The notes beneath the pieces are model-generated. The model worked only from the letters and a program-made list of their open reading frames with translations. It was not told the DNA's origin and did not search any database. Shown piece by piece: positions 8,237-16,764 of a stretch of DNA of 42,654 nucleotides (position 1 is the stretch's first letter; each line of letters opens with the position of its first letter). The translations under genes were made by a program, and so were the position numbers. The stretch is taken from positions 1 through 42,654 of the forward strand of contig NZ_LAPT01000046.1 of the NCBI RefSeq assembly GCF_003194385.1. The letters run 5' to 3'. This DNA comes from Pokkaliibacter plantistimulans (lineage in GTDB: Bacteria > Pseudomonadota > Gammaproteobacteria > Pseudomonadales > Balneatricaceae).

Positions 8237-9622
8237 TCACACCTCCTTCAGGCTCAGTGACTTGCGCTCCAGACCTTTCAGCAGCAGTTGCTGCCAGGCG
8301 CCGTGCTGGTTGACGTACAGACCCTCGTGGGTGAACTCGGTACCGGTAATGGTGGGCTGAATCCCCAGCACATCGGCGTTGAAGGTCGGGCCATACTGCC
8401 AGCGGTCATTGCCGCGGCTGATGTCGTTCCACCGCTCCAGACGTGCCTGAAAACCACGCTGGGCCTCGCGGAACTCCACCAGATCATCGGGCGTACCGAG
8501 ACCGGATACGTTGAAGAAGTCTTCGAACTGACGGATGCGGCTTTCGCGATCCTTGTCCGACTCGCCCTTGACGCCGATGCACTGGCTGATGATTTCGGTC
8601 TTGTTCCACGCCACCGGGCGGACAATACGCAGCTGCGAGCTGATCTGATCCATAAAGAACAGGCTGGGATAAATATTGAGGTTACGCAGGCGGTGCATCA
8701 TCCACTCCGCCTTCTGCTGGCCATACTCCTCCACCAGACGCGGCATCACCGTGACATAACCGGGACGTACAGCCGGGTTGGGCATATCGCTGAACAGCAC
8801 GGTGTGGCCATTGCGGAAACCAAACCAGCCATCGTCGGTTTCGCTGTCACCGGCGCCCAGTTTGGAGTAGTCGAGGGTGCTGCTGGCACCGCCCTTCTCG
8901 GCATTGACCTGCTGACGGTGCTGCACGGTGGCCACGTAGTTGTAGTGCACGGTACTGACGTGATAACCGTCGAGGCCGTTCTCGTTCTGCAGTTTCCAGT
9001 TGCCATCGAAGGTATAGGTAGACTTGCCGGGCAGCACTTCCAGCTCACCCGTGGGCGACTGCGCCACCATCATGTCGAAGAAGATGCGGGCATCACCCAG
9101 ATAATCTTCGAGGCTGTCGCTGCCTTCGGTATCCAGACTGATAAAGACAAAGCCTTTGTAGGAGGCGATACGGCCTTTTTTCAGACCACGGGTGGCCTTG
9201 TCGAAACCATCGGGGTATTCACCGGGGGCCTTGACCTTGACCAGACGGCCATCGCTCTTGTAGCACCAGGCGTGGAACGGGCAGGTAAAGGTCGACTGGT
9301 TACCGCGCCCCATGCGGGTCAGGGTGGTGCCACGGTGCTGGCAGGCGTTGACCAGCGCATGCAGCTCACCGCTGCCATCACGGGTGATGATCATCGGCTG
9401 GCGACCAGCACGCATAGTCAGGTAATCGTTGGGGTTGGGAATCTCGCTTTCGTGGCAGGCGTAGATCCAGGTCTTCTCGAAGATGAGTTCCATCTCCAGA
9501 TCAAACAGCTCAGGCTCGGTAAACATGTCGCGGGCAATGCGATACACCCCTTCGGCGGGGCGAAAATCGAGGCAGCCCTGAATATAGTCCTGCCACTGTG
9601 GGACAGATTTGGAAGTCGTCAT
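8237..9622 (-). CDS. antA: Anthranilate 1,2-dioxygenase, large (alpha) subunit
   Basis: The 461-residue catalytic subunit has the Rieske [2Fe-2S] ligands CQH (Cys94, His96) and CPFH (Cys114, His117). The mononuclear iron motif GLDGYHVSTVH carries His221, His226 and the bridging Asp218. Long stretches such as NENGLDGYHVSTVHYNYV and YPSLFFMDQISSQLRI resemble AntA more than BenA. With AntB and AntC it converts anthranilate to catechol, releasing CO2 and ammonia. An AAGGGG site precedes the ATG. No catechol ring-cleavage genes are in the window, so the product must enter a pathway encoded elsewhere. Confidence 0.9.
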   Translation of the reverse strand: MTTSKSVPQWQDYIQGCLDFRPAEGVYRIARDMFTEPELFDLEMELIFEKTWIYACHESEIPNPNDYLTMRAGRQPMIITRDGSGELHALVNACQHRGTTLTRMGRGNQSTFTCPFHAWCYKSDGRLVKVKAPGEYPDGFDKATRGLKKGRIASYKGFVFISLDTEGSDSLEDYLGDARIFFDMMVAQSPTGELEVLPGKSTYTFDGNWKLQNENGLDGYHVSTVHYNYVATVQHRQQVNAEKGGASSTLDYSKLGAGDSETDDGWFGFRNGHTVLFSDMPNPAVRPGYVTVMPRLVEEYGQQKAEWMMHRLRNLNIYPSLFFMDQISSQLRIVRPVAWNKTEIISQCIGVKGESDKDRESRIRQFEDFFNVSGLGTPDDLVEFREAQRGFQARLERWNDISRGNDRWQYGPTFNADVLGIQPTITGTEFTHEGLYVNQHGAWQQLLLKGLERKSLSLKEV

Positions 9623-9666
9623 CGGTCATCCCCTTGCAGAGTCATTGGACGAAGCAGATGACATTG

Positions 9667-9735
9667 ATTAGACGAGGTTCTGTGCAGGCGGACTATCCGC
9701 TTAGTGGACGAAGGCTATCCGGAAAGTTGGGGAAG
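9667..9735 (-). promoter_or_regulatory. antA promoter with XylS/AntR-like direct repeats
   Basis: On the minus strand a -10 TCTAAT (9667-9672) and a weak -35 TAGTCC (9690-9695) are 17 bp apart. Two half-sites of the form YCCA-N6-GGATA (GGATA at 9716-9720 and 9694-9698) lie 22 bp apart, and the promoter-proximal one overlaps the -35. XylS/BenR-type activators of the AraC family bind direct repeats close to TGCA-N6-GGNTA in this arrangement. Predicted transcription start is near 9660. An inverted repeat, CGGCATT-N9-AATGCCG, lies further up at 9794-9816. No regulator gene of this family is in the window. Confidence 0.55.
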
Positions 9736-10020
9736 TGTGTCAGGCAGGCTAAATCGCGGTCAGTGCAGGTCGTCGGCAGGCCGCAACCAACAGCGGCATT
9801 TGTTGCAGCAATGCCGACATTCGCCCCAAGTGGCAACCGTGGTGAGCCATACTAGACTCTACTAACGGCCAGACGGTGAAGCTCACTCCTGATATTCACC
9901 CTGGCTGTTAATTATGGACATCGCTGCGCCTTTGGCAGTGACGCAAAACTCATACAAGGATTCCCGTATATAAACCACTGCTTACGATGAATAGTCGTAG
10001 TAAAGACTGGACGCAAAACA

Positions 10021-10341
10021 ATGAAAACAATAGCGCGTTACTATCCGGTTCTATTACTTGCTGCAACTCTGCTGAGCGGCTGTGCCGTTCAGGTAGGCAA
10101 AGAGCCTGGCGTCAACCCGCCCAAACTGATGCCTGATCCGAAAGACAGTACCAGCCAGATCTGGGACCACCCGGGAGCTTTTGGACCTGTTCCCGAGCAC
10201 CTGATGGCCAAGGCCAAAGAAGAATGCTCATCTCTCGATACCGACAAGGTGCATTACAAAGCCATTGGCTACCACCCACGGGCGATGGATGACAAAGGCG
10301 TGCCCTATCCCGATGGGGGTTACCTTTGTGTTCGTAAGTAA
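10021..10341 (+). CDS. Small putative lipoprotein, unknown function
   Basis: The 106-residue protein begins with a lipoprotein signal (MKTIARYYPVLLLAATLLSGC, lipobox LLSGC, Cys21; quoted here only as ending LLSGC). Ser+3 or Asp+2 sorting signals are not seen, and residue +2 is Ala, so outer-membrane placement is likely. The mature part is polar, with two further cysteines (one in KEECSS, one in YLCVRK) that could form a disulfide. I do not recognise the family. It has a single-gene layout, with a possible -10 (TATATAAA, 9967-9974) upstream and a perfect hairpin downstream. Confidence 0.7.
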   Translation: MKTIARYYPVLLLAATLLSGCAVQVGKEPGVNPPKLMPDPKDSTSQIWDHPGAFGPVPEHLMAKAKEECSSLDTDKVHYKAIGYHPRAMDDKGVPYPDGGYLCVRK

Positions 10342-10380
10342 CCACCGGCGCAATATCAAGCGGGCATGACAGACAGGAGC

Positions 10381-10406
10381 AAACCGGGCAGCGTGCTGCC
10401 CGGTTT
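10381..10406. terminator. Bidirectional terminator-like hairpin
   Basis: A perfect 12-bp stem, AAACCGGGCAGC/GCTGCCCGGTTT, has a 2-base turn (realistically 10 bp with a 6-base loop). It sits between two convergent genes, the lipoprotein (+) and the DMT permease (-). There is no long T-run on either side. Confidence 0.65.
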
Positions 10407-10415
10407 GTCAGCCCG

Positions 10416-11267
10416 TCAGGCGCGATAGACCAGCATTACACCCAGCAGAATAGCGACCATACCCGCCATCGCACTCCAGGGCAGCAGATTGCCAAGGAAG
10501 AGATAGTCCATCAGCGCCGTAATCACCGGCACCAGATAGAACAGGCTGGTGACATTGACCAGATTGCCCTGCCGGATCAGCCGATACAGCAACAGCTGCG
10601 CGCAGACAGAAATCACCAGCCCCAGCCAGACCCAGGGAATGACGAAGCCCCAGTCCCACTGCAGGGTCAGTGGTTGCAGGGGGCTGATCAGCAGGCACAG
10701 CAGCAGGCTGAGGCCATATTGCAGCGGCAGCACCTGCAGCGGTGACTGACTGATCCCTTTCTGCAGAATGGCACCGGCCGTCATGCTGAGCAGCGCACCC
10801 AGCGCAAACAGGATCCCCGCCAGTGAGAAATGAGCCTGTGTGATGCTTTGCCAGACCACCAGCACCAGCCCGGCAATGGCCAGCAGCAGCCCGAGCAGAC
10901 GCACTGGCTGGAAGCGACGCTCCAGCAAGGCCAGCGTCAGCACCGGCTGGGCACCCAGCACCGTGGCCAGCACGCCGGGGGTAATCCCCTGATCCAGCGC
11001 CAGAAAATAGCAGACCGAGTAACTGCCGATCAGCAGTGCTCCGGCCATCGCCACCCGTCCGCGGGTACCCGGTTGTGGTCGCCACTGCCGCGCACGCCAG
11101 CCCAGTAGTAGCAGCACCGAAGCCGCCAGCGCAAAACGCAGCATCAGAAAGGCAAAGGGGGAGGCGTAATGCAGCCCCCACTTGGAGAAAATGGCGCCAC
11201 TGCTCCACAGCAGCACAAATAACGTGGTCGAGCCGAGGGCGGCCCAATTGATGGAAAGCAAAGACAT
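10416..11267 (-). CDS. DMT-superfamily permease (EamA domain)
   Basis: The 283-residue protein has about ten hydrophobic segments in two homologous halves, as in EamA/RhaT-like drug-metabolite transporters. Recognisable parts are FVLLWSSGAIFSKWGLHYAS at the start, LLAIAGLVLVVW in the middle and LGVMLVYRA at the C terminus. The frame is open to 11318, but the ATG at 11267 (MSLLSINWAALGS) gives the usual short N terminus. The substrate cannot be read from sequence; relatives export amino acids, purines or other metabolites. It is transcribed towards the hairpin at 10381 and appears to be a single gene. Confidence 0.85.
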   Translation of the reverse strand: MSLLSINWAALGSTTLFVLLWSSGAIFSKWGLHYASPFAFLMLRFALAASVLLLLGWRARQWRPQPGTRGRVAMAGALLIGSYSVCYFLALDQGITPGVLATVLGAQPVLTLALLERRFQPVRLLGLLLAIAGLVLVVWQSITQAHFSLAGILFALGALLSMTAGAILQKGISQSPLQVLPLQYGLSLLLCLLISPLQPLTLQWDWGFVIPWVWLGLVISVCAQLLLYRLIRQGNLVNVTSLFYLVPVITALMDYLFLGNLLPWSAMAGMVAILLGVMLVYRA

Positions 11268-11546
11268 GATGTATCGCCTGTAAAAAAAGCCGTACAGATC
11301 TCCAGCCAGCGGACACACGCAACTAATGCGAACGATCAGCCGTCACGCTGTTTGAAGAGAACCAGTAAAAACAGGGGCTTAGTGAGCTACTACTACGATC
11401 AACACAGGAGGAGCCACACTATGAGGTGCGCCGGGGGGCGGCGCGACAGACGACACAACAGAGTCACGGGTAACAGGCAGGGTCACGCCAGCAGGCTGGG
11501 CAGCGCAGGCGGCTTTCGCAATCAGGCGTGATTGGCTGAACATGGT

Positions 11547-11969
11547 ATGGACTCTGCTGGATTAGAGGTGAGGGGTAATGTAGATGAGATAACGCGCTTA
11601 TGCAAAACTGAATTGGCTGCTGCACAGAACAGGGAGTCTATTTTGACCAGTGATGCTCGCTCCAATCTGGAAACGGATCTGAAAACCTTCATCCATGATC
11701 TCTTCATAGACAAAGCTTTCCGCCCCTGGCTGCTGGAACTGCCACAGAAAAGGCCCAGCCACTGGTACTCACTGATCGCCGATCTGGACCGCTCAGGCTG
11801 CACGGTCAGTACACTGCAACAGCTGGGGGAAGAAGTGTACAAACCACTGGTCTATCAATGCATCAAATCACCCGCTTTCAACGCTAATGGTCAGTATCTG
11901 GTGCTGTTTCATCTGTCGGACAGCATGTATAGCCAGATCGTATTCATGACACCGGCGCCCTCGGCATGA
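11547..11969 (+). CDS. Hypothetical protein
   Basis: This is a 140-residue soluble protein that I do not recognise. It has a charged N-terminal half (KTELAAAQNRESIL..DARSNLETDLKTFIHDLF) likely to be helical, and a C-terminal part with YLVLFHLSDSMYSQIVF. No signal peptide or membrane segment is seen. The start is uncertain: the ATG at 11547 has no clear ribosome site, and a TTG at 11532 or a GTG at 11568 are alternatives. It is flanked by a divergent permease and a convergent lipoprotein gene. Confidence 0.5.
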   Translation: MDSAGLEVRGNVDEITRLCKTELAAAQNRESILTSDARSNLETDLKTFIHDLFIDKAFRPWLLELPQKRPSHWYSLIADLDRSGCTVSTLQQLGEEVYKPLVYQCIKSPAFNANGQYLVLFHLSDSMYSQIVFMTPAPSA

Positions 11970-12049
11970 TGACAGGCCGGACCTGGCTGCCGCACTGGCA
12001 GCAGGTTCCGTTCTGGCAACGCCATGACCTCGATGAGCTGCGACCCCAC

Positions 12050-12553
12050 TTATCGGGTGCAGCTTTTTTCCTTACCGTCAGACTCATCTATATAGGTGAA
12101 CTCATGCTCGTTCAGGGCCACCACTTTCAACGAACTGGATATGCCTGCGGGAAACATCTCATTGAGTTTCAGCTTTTTCTCGACATCAGGATGAGTCACG
12201 TTAACCAGCTTCATATCCACTGATTTGGTTAACACATACTGACCTTTTACCTCCCAGGTAAAGGTTGCTGCCAGTGAATAGATCATTTCCGGAATACCGG
12301 CCAGATTTTTTATTTTCATCGTCCCTGTAGCGTTCCCCGTACCTCCCCGCACATACATGTCCTGCGTATCAAACGAGCTAGTAACGCCTCTGGAAGTTAC
12401 TGACGACTTACAATTCCAGAACTGACCGATCAGCGCGGAAGCGATGTCATCACTGTCCAGCGGCTGTGCTGACTGCGGCTTTTCTGACTGGCTGACGCAC
12501 CCTGCCAACACCAGTGGCAATATGTAGCACAGCCGCGATCCCATTTTTCTCAT
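12050..12553 (-). CDS. Putative lipoprotein, unknown function
   Basis: The 167-residue protein has a lipoprotein signal ending in LVLAGC (Cys19) followed by a Ser/Gln-rich linker. The mature domain alternates charged and aromatic residues in a pattern suggesting beta strands (TFTWEVKGQYVLTKSVDMKL). The ATG at 12553 is chosen because AGGGAAT precedes it and it starts directly with the signal (MRKMGSRLCYILPL); the open frame extends to 12607 without a signal-like start. One cysteine pair (FWNCKSS, KSCTR) could form a disulfide. It is a single gene and not recognised as a named family. Confidence 0.65.
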   Translation of the reverse strand: MRKMGSRLCYILPLVLAGCVSQSEKPQSAQPLDSDDIASALIGQFWNCKSSVTSRGVTSSFDTQDMYVRGGTGNATGTMKIKNLAGIPEMIYSLAATFTWEVKGQYVLTKSVDMKLVNVTHPDVEKKLKLNEMFPAGISSSLKVVALNEHEFTYIDESDGKEKSCTR

Positions 12554-12751
12554 TGGTATTCCCTGTTTGCAGAAAACATTCACCTGACACGCTCTCGCCA
12601 CCCGCAACTCAGGCGCCAGACGGGCGTATCAGCCACTATGGCTTTCCCTCTGTATCAATGTAAAGACAGCCATTGAAATGACACCTGACAGGCATAAGCC
12701 GATATTCAAAAGACAATAAATATCCTGCTCCCATATCAGACAGATGAATGA

Positions 12752-12771
12752 AAAAGGGGCCGCAGCCCCTT
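12752..12771 (-). terminator. Intrinsic terminator of the guanidine operon
   Basis: Read on the minus strand: AAGGGGC, loop TGCG, GCCCCTT, then a run of T. It begins about 25 bp beyond the carboxylase stop and closes the operon. No allophanate hydrolase gene follows. Confidence 0.8.
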
Positions 12772-12795
12772 ATCTCATCCCCTCAGCCATCTATA

Positions 12796-15700
12796 TCACT
12801 CAATCACTACCAGCACCTGTCCGGCATTAACCCTCCCTGCGGGTTTGACCAGCAGCTGCGTGACGGTTCCAGCACAGGTGGCGAACACCGGGATTTCCAT
12901 TTTCATCGACTCCAGAATCAGCAATGGCTGGCCCAACGTCACCTTGTCGCCCACTGCCACATCCGCCTGCCAGACACTGCCGGAGACCGGGCTGTCGACC
13001 ACGGTGGCATGCTCCGGCCAGCTGGCCTGCTCTGCTTCGGCCTCGACCGACTCTGCTTCGTAATTGAACTGACCACTGGCATGCCAGCGCTGCAGCTCTT
13101 CGGCGAAAGCCGCCTCGCGCTGCCGGGTGAAACGGGTGATGGATGGCTGCTGCTCATCGATAAACGCCTGATAGCTGGCCAGACTGAACTGCCCGTCCTC
13201 GATGCGCAGCGGATAATTGCCACGGGGGAAGTCTTCACGAATGCGCAGCAGCTCATCGGCGCTGACTTCATAGAAGCGAATCTGATCGAAAAAGCGCAGC
13301 AGCCAGGGTCTGGCAAACTCACGGGTCTGGCGGTAACGGTTCCACATCTGCAGGGTACGGCCGACAAACTGGTAACCGCCCGGCCCTTCCATGCCATAGA
13401 CGCAGAGGTAGGAGCCGCCAATACCCACCGAGTTTTCGGCGGTCCAGGTACGGGCCGGATTGTATTTGGTGGTGACCAGCCGGTGACGGGGATCGACCGG
13501 GGTGGCCACCGGCGCACCGAGATACACATCCCCCAGCCCCATCACCAGATAGGAGGCCTCGAACACGATACGCTTGACCTCCTCAATGCTGTCGAGGCCA
13601 TTGATACGGCGGATAAACTCCAGATTACTCGGGCACCAGGGGGCGTTGGCACGCACCGACTGCATGTATTTCTCGATTGCCTGCTGGCAGGCGGCGTCGT
13701 TCCAGCTCAGCGGCAGGTAGACAATGCGCGAGGGCACGGTCAGCGCATCCAGCTGGCTGGCCAGTGTCTGTTCGGCCAGCTGCAGATGAGTCAGCAGCTG
13801 CTGACGGCTGAGCTGCTGGCTGTCGTAATGCACCTGCAGCGAGCGAATGCCGGGGGTCAGCTCACGCAGACCGGGCAGCGGATGAGCCTGCAGCCACTGC
13901 ATCAGCGCATGGGCGCGAAAACGCAGACGAATATCCAGCTGCAAAGGGCCGTATTCCACCAGCAGGAAATGGTCACCGGCCGCCCGATACACCACCTCCT
14001 CGCCGTACTGACTGGCAGGCAGCGTCTGCAGAATGGGGCTGACGGGCGGGCACGGCTGCCCGTCGCTGTCACTGCCCGGTTGTGCCTCCAGCGTGGCCAG
14101 ACTCTGCAACTGCTGGCGCTCCAGTGTCACCGCGCTGTCCAGACTGACGGGCACAAAGCGCAGGCGGTCACCGGCACGCAGCTGGCCCAGCTTCCACAGG
14201 TCAGCCTGAATGACCGTTGCCGGACAGACAAAGCCGCCGAGCGACGGGCCATCAGGACCAAGAATCACTGGCATGTCGCCGGTGAAATCGACCGTGCCCC
14301 AGGCGTAGGCGTTGTCATGAATGTTCGACGGGTGCATCCCGGCCTCACCGCCATCCGGCCGTGCCCATTGGGGTTTCGGGCCAATCAGGCGTACACCGGT
14401 GCGGCTGGAGTTGTAATGCACTTCCCAGTCCGTGCTGAAAAAGCTGTCGATATCCGCGTCAGTGAAAAAGTCCGGCGCGCCATGGGGGCCATAAATCACC
14501 CGCAGTTGCCAGTCACGCCCCATGGCCGGGAGCAGAGCGGCGGGCAGGCAGGCACCACTGAGCGCGGCCTGCGGCACGGCAGACGGCAACGCCAGAGTAT
14601 CGCCGGTACGCAACGCACGGCCGTTATGGCCGCCGAACTGCCCCAGAGTGAAGGTCGAACGCGACCCCAGATAGGCAGGGCACTGAATACCGCCAGCCAC
14701 CGCCAGATAAGCCCGGGCACCGGCATCGCTGATGCGCCCCAGTTGCAGCTGCTGACCGGCAGCGACTTCCAGCACCTGCCACATGGGTACGGTGCTGCCG
14801 TCCAGACTGGCAGTCATGGCAGCGCCACCAATCACGATCCGGGTGGTGGTGGTGAATTTCAGGGTCGGCCCCTGCAGGGTGATCTCCAGCCCGGCGGCAT
14901 CCTCAGCATTGCCGAGCAAACGGTTGGCAAGGCGGAATGACAGGGAGTCGAACGGCCCGGACGGGGGCACGCCCACATCCCAGTGTCCACTGCGACCGGG
15001 ATAGTCCTGCACGGTGGTTTGCGTGCCGCCCTGCAACACCTCAATACGCGCGGGCTGCCAGCGGAAACTGTTGAGATAGCGCGTCGTCACCAGCCCCTGC
15101 TGCAGGGTGTCATCGGCCAGCAGCGCCTGCAGATAGCCCAGATTGGTCTCGATGCCGTACAGCTCGATCTCCGCCAGCGTCTGTTGCAGGCGTTGCAATG
15201 CCGAGGGCCGGTCGTCACCGTGCACAATCACCTTGGCCAGCATGGGGTCAAAATAGGGCGGCACTTCAATCCCGCTTTCCAGCCAGTGGTCGATACGCAG
15301 CTGCTCAGCCTCAGGAAAACGGACCCGGCTCAGCAGCCCGGCACAGGGCTGGAAGTCGCGGCTGGGGTCTTCCGCGTAGATACGTACCTGCATGGCATGG
15401 CCGTGGGGGCGCAGCGCGGTGCGCTGGTCATCAAGAGCCAGCGCTTCCCCACTGGCCAGACGCAGCATCCACTCCACCAGATCGACACCGTAGACCTGCT
15501 CGGTCACCCCGTGCTCCACCTGCAGCCGGGTATTCACTTCAAGGAAGTAGAAAGCGTCGGTATCGGCGTCATAGATAAACTCCACCGTCCCGGCATTGCG
15601 ATAGCCGACCTGTGCCAGCAGCCGCTCGGCGGTGCGGTGCAGTTCCTTACGCACAGCGTCACTGAGGTGCGGCGCCGGGCATTCCTCCACCACTTTCTGA

Positions 15701-16401
15701 TTGCGTCGCTGACTGGAGCAGTCGCGCTCCCCCAGCGCCAGCGCCTTGCCCTGCCCATCACCAAACACCTGCACCTCGATATGCCGGGCACGGGCGATAA
15801 ACTTCTCCAGAAAGACGCCGTCGTTGGCAAAGTTATTGGCGCCCAGCCGTTTGACGCTGGCATAGGCCGCCTCCAGCTGCTGGCTGTCCTGACACAGCTG
15901 CATACCAATCCCGCCGCCGCCTGCAGTGCTTTTCAGCATCACCGGGTAGCCGATCTCTAGCGCGGCCTGCTGCGCCTGCGCCAGTGACTGCAGCAGGCCA
16001 GAGCCAGGTGACATCGGCACCTCTGCCTGCTGCGCCAGTTCACGGGCACGATGCTTGAGGCCGAAGTCTTCCATCTGTTCCGGGGTCGGGCCGACAAAGG
16101 CAATACCTGCCTGCTCGCAGCGGCGCACAAAGTCGGCATTTTCCGACAGGAAGCCATAACCGGGATGAATCGCCTCAGCACCACACTGGCGGGCAATGGC
16201 AATCAGCTTGCTGGCATCCAGATAGGTGTCAGCAGCGCCACCTTCACCCAGACAGTAGGCTTCATCGGCCTGACTGACATGGAGGGAATGGGCGTCACTC
16301 TGGGCATACACCGCCACGGACGTCACCCCCAGCCGGCGCAGGGTACGGATGATGCGGGTCGCGATGGCCCCGCGGTTGGCAATCAGAACCTTGTTGAACA
16401 T
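12796..16401 (-). CDS. Biotin-dependent urea/guanidine carboxylase
   Basis: The 1201-residue single-chain enzyme has a biotin carboxylase domain (about 1-450, starting MFNKVLIANRGAIATRII; ATP-grasp with KSTAGGGGIGMQ; EVNTRLQVEHGVTE). A KipI/KipA-type carboxyltransferase region follows (about 460-1100; QTTVQDYPGRSGHWDVGVPP and a later AENSVGIGGSYLCVYGMEGP). The C-terminal biotinyl domain carries the target lysine in ESMKME (Lys1167). This is the length and layout of urea carboxylase (EC 6.3.4.6). In operons with DUF1989 genes and a guanidine-I riboswitch, the enzyme has been shown to prefer guanidine, making carboxyguanidine. The context here favours that assignment. The ATG at 16401 matches the family; the frame extends to 16455. 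It lies 363 bp behind its neighbour, across a repeat-rich gap. Confidence 0.9.
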   Translation of the reverse strand: MFNKVLIANRGAIATRIIRTLRRLGVTSVAVYAQSDAHSLHVSQADEAYCLGEGGAADTYLDASKLIAIARQCGAEAIHPGYGFLSENADFVRRCEQAGIAFVGPTPEQMEDFGLKHRARELAQQAEVPMSPGSGLLQSLAQAQQAALEIGYPVMLKSTAGGGGIGMQLCQDSQQLEAAYASVKRLGANNFANDGVFLEKFIARARHIEVQVFGDGQGKALALGERDCSSQRRNQKVVEECPAPHLSDAVRKELHRTAERLLAQVGYRNAGTVEFIYDADTDAFYFLEVNTRLQVEHGVTEQVYGVDLVEWMLRLASGEALALDDQRTALRPHGHAMQVRIYAEDPSRDFQPCAGLLSRVRFPEAEQLRIDHWLESGIEVPPYFDPMLAKVIVHGDDRPSALQRLQQTLAEIELYGIETNLGYLQALLADDTLQQGLVTTRYLNSFRWQPARIEVLQGGTQTTVQDYPGRSGHWDVGVPPSGPFDSLSFRLANRLLGNAEDAAGLEITLQGPTLKFTTTTRIVIGGAAMTASLDGSTVPMWQVLEVAAGQQLQLGRISDAGARAYLAVAGGIQCPAYLGSRSTFTLGQFGGHNGRALRTGDTLALPSAVPQAALSGACLPAALLPAMGRDWQLRVIYGPHGAPDFFTDADIDSFFSTDWEVHYNSSRTGVRLIGPKPQWARPDGGEAGMHPSNIHDNAYAWGTVDFTGDMPVILGPDGPSLGGFVCPATVIQADLWKLGQLRAGDRLRFVPVSLDSAVTLERQQLQSLATLEAQPGSDSDGQPCPPVSPILQTLPASQYGEEVVYRAAGDHFLLVEYGPLQLDIRLRFRAHALMQWLQAHPLPGLRELTPGIRSLQVHYDSQQLSRQQLLTHLQLAEQTLASQLDALTVPSRIVYLPLSWNDAACQQAIEKYMQSVRANAPWCPSNLEFIRRINGLDSIEEVKRIVFEASYLVMGLGDVYLGAPVATPVDPRHRLVTTKYNPARTWTAENSVGIGGSYLCVYGMEGPGGYQFVGRTLQMWNRYRQTREFARPWLLRFFDQIRFYEVSADELLRIREDFPRGNYPLRIEDGQFSLASYQAFIDEQQPSITRFTRQREAAFAEELQRWHASGQFNYEAESVEAEAEQASWPEHATVVDSPVSGSVWQADVAVGDKVTLGQPLLILESMKMEIPVFATCAGTVTQLLVKPAGRVNAGQVLVVIE

Positions 16402-16521
16402 GGCAGTGACCTTGACGGGCCGTCCCGTAGCGCTGTTACGACAGTGGTCGTCCACTGAAGAGGTGAAACTGTTATTGAGTTACGTGCATCTGGCTGGAGG
16501 CCACACCGTTGCTGTGAGACC

Positions 16522-16735
16522 CCCCTCTCCCTGAATCCCTCTCCCACAAGGGGAGAGGGACGGCACAGTGCCCGGCCTGACTACTTTCTGCGCTGAACGA
16601 TCAGCCATACCCCGATCTATCAGCCTGAACACTGAACAGACTCCCCTCGCGGGAGAAGGACGGTACCGAGCCCAGCCTGAACACGAAACAGGCTCCCCTC
16701 GCCCCTTGCGGGAGAGGGGCTGGGGGAGAGGGGTA
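16522..16735. repeat. GC-rich palindromic repeats between the deiminase and carboxylase genes
   Basis: Several CCCTCTCCC/GGGAGAGGG palindromes occur in tandem. A perfect 10-bp stem, TCCCTCTCCC-ACAAG-GGGAGAGGGA, is at 16536-16560. A shorter copy, CTCCCCTCGCGGGAG, is near 16641-16655. A longer one with one bulge is at 16694-16720. The last two are preceded by nearly the same CAGCCTGAACAC..GAACAG sequence, showing unit duplication of about 55-60 bp. No gene is seen in 16402-16764. Confidence 0.7.
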
Positions 16736-16764
16736 GCCTTTAGCCCGCAGCCAGCCCTGCCCCG

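Noticed and set aside
8288-9661. 457-codon plus-strand frame opposite antA
   Set aside because: Antisense shadow of a dioxygenase with intact metal ligands.
11966-12223. 85-codon plus-strand frame that overlaps the stop of the hypothetical protein as ATGA
   Set aside because: Two thirds of it is antisense to a lipoprotein gene with a good signal and ribosome site; no recognisable features of its own.
12748-14940. Very long open frame (730 codons) on the plus strand opposite the carboxylase
   Set aside because: It is the antisense of a clear biotin carboxylase with all motifs; the translation is rich in Gln, His and Arg and has no domain. It is a GC-rich antisense artefact.
16522-16735. CRISPR-like array from the repeated CCCTCTCCC elements
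   Set aside because: Repeat units differ in length, are palindromes and have no regular unique spacers; no cas gene is present.
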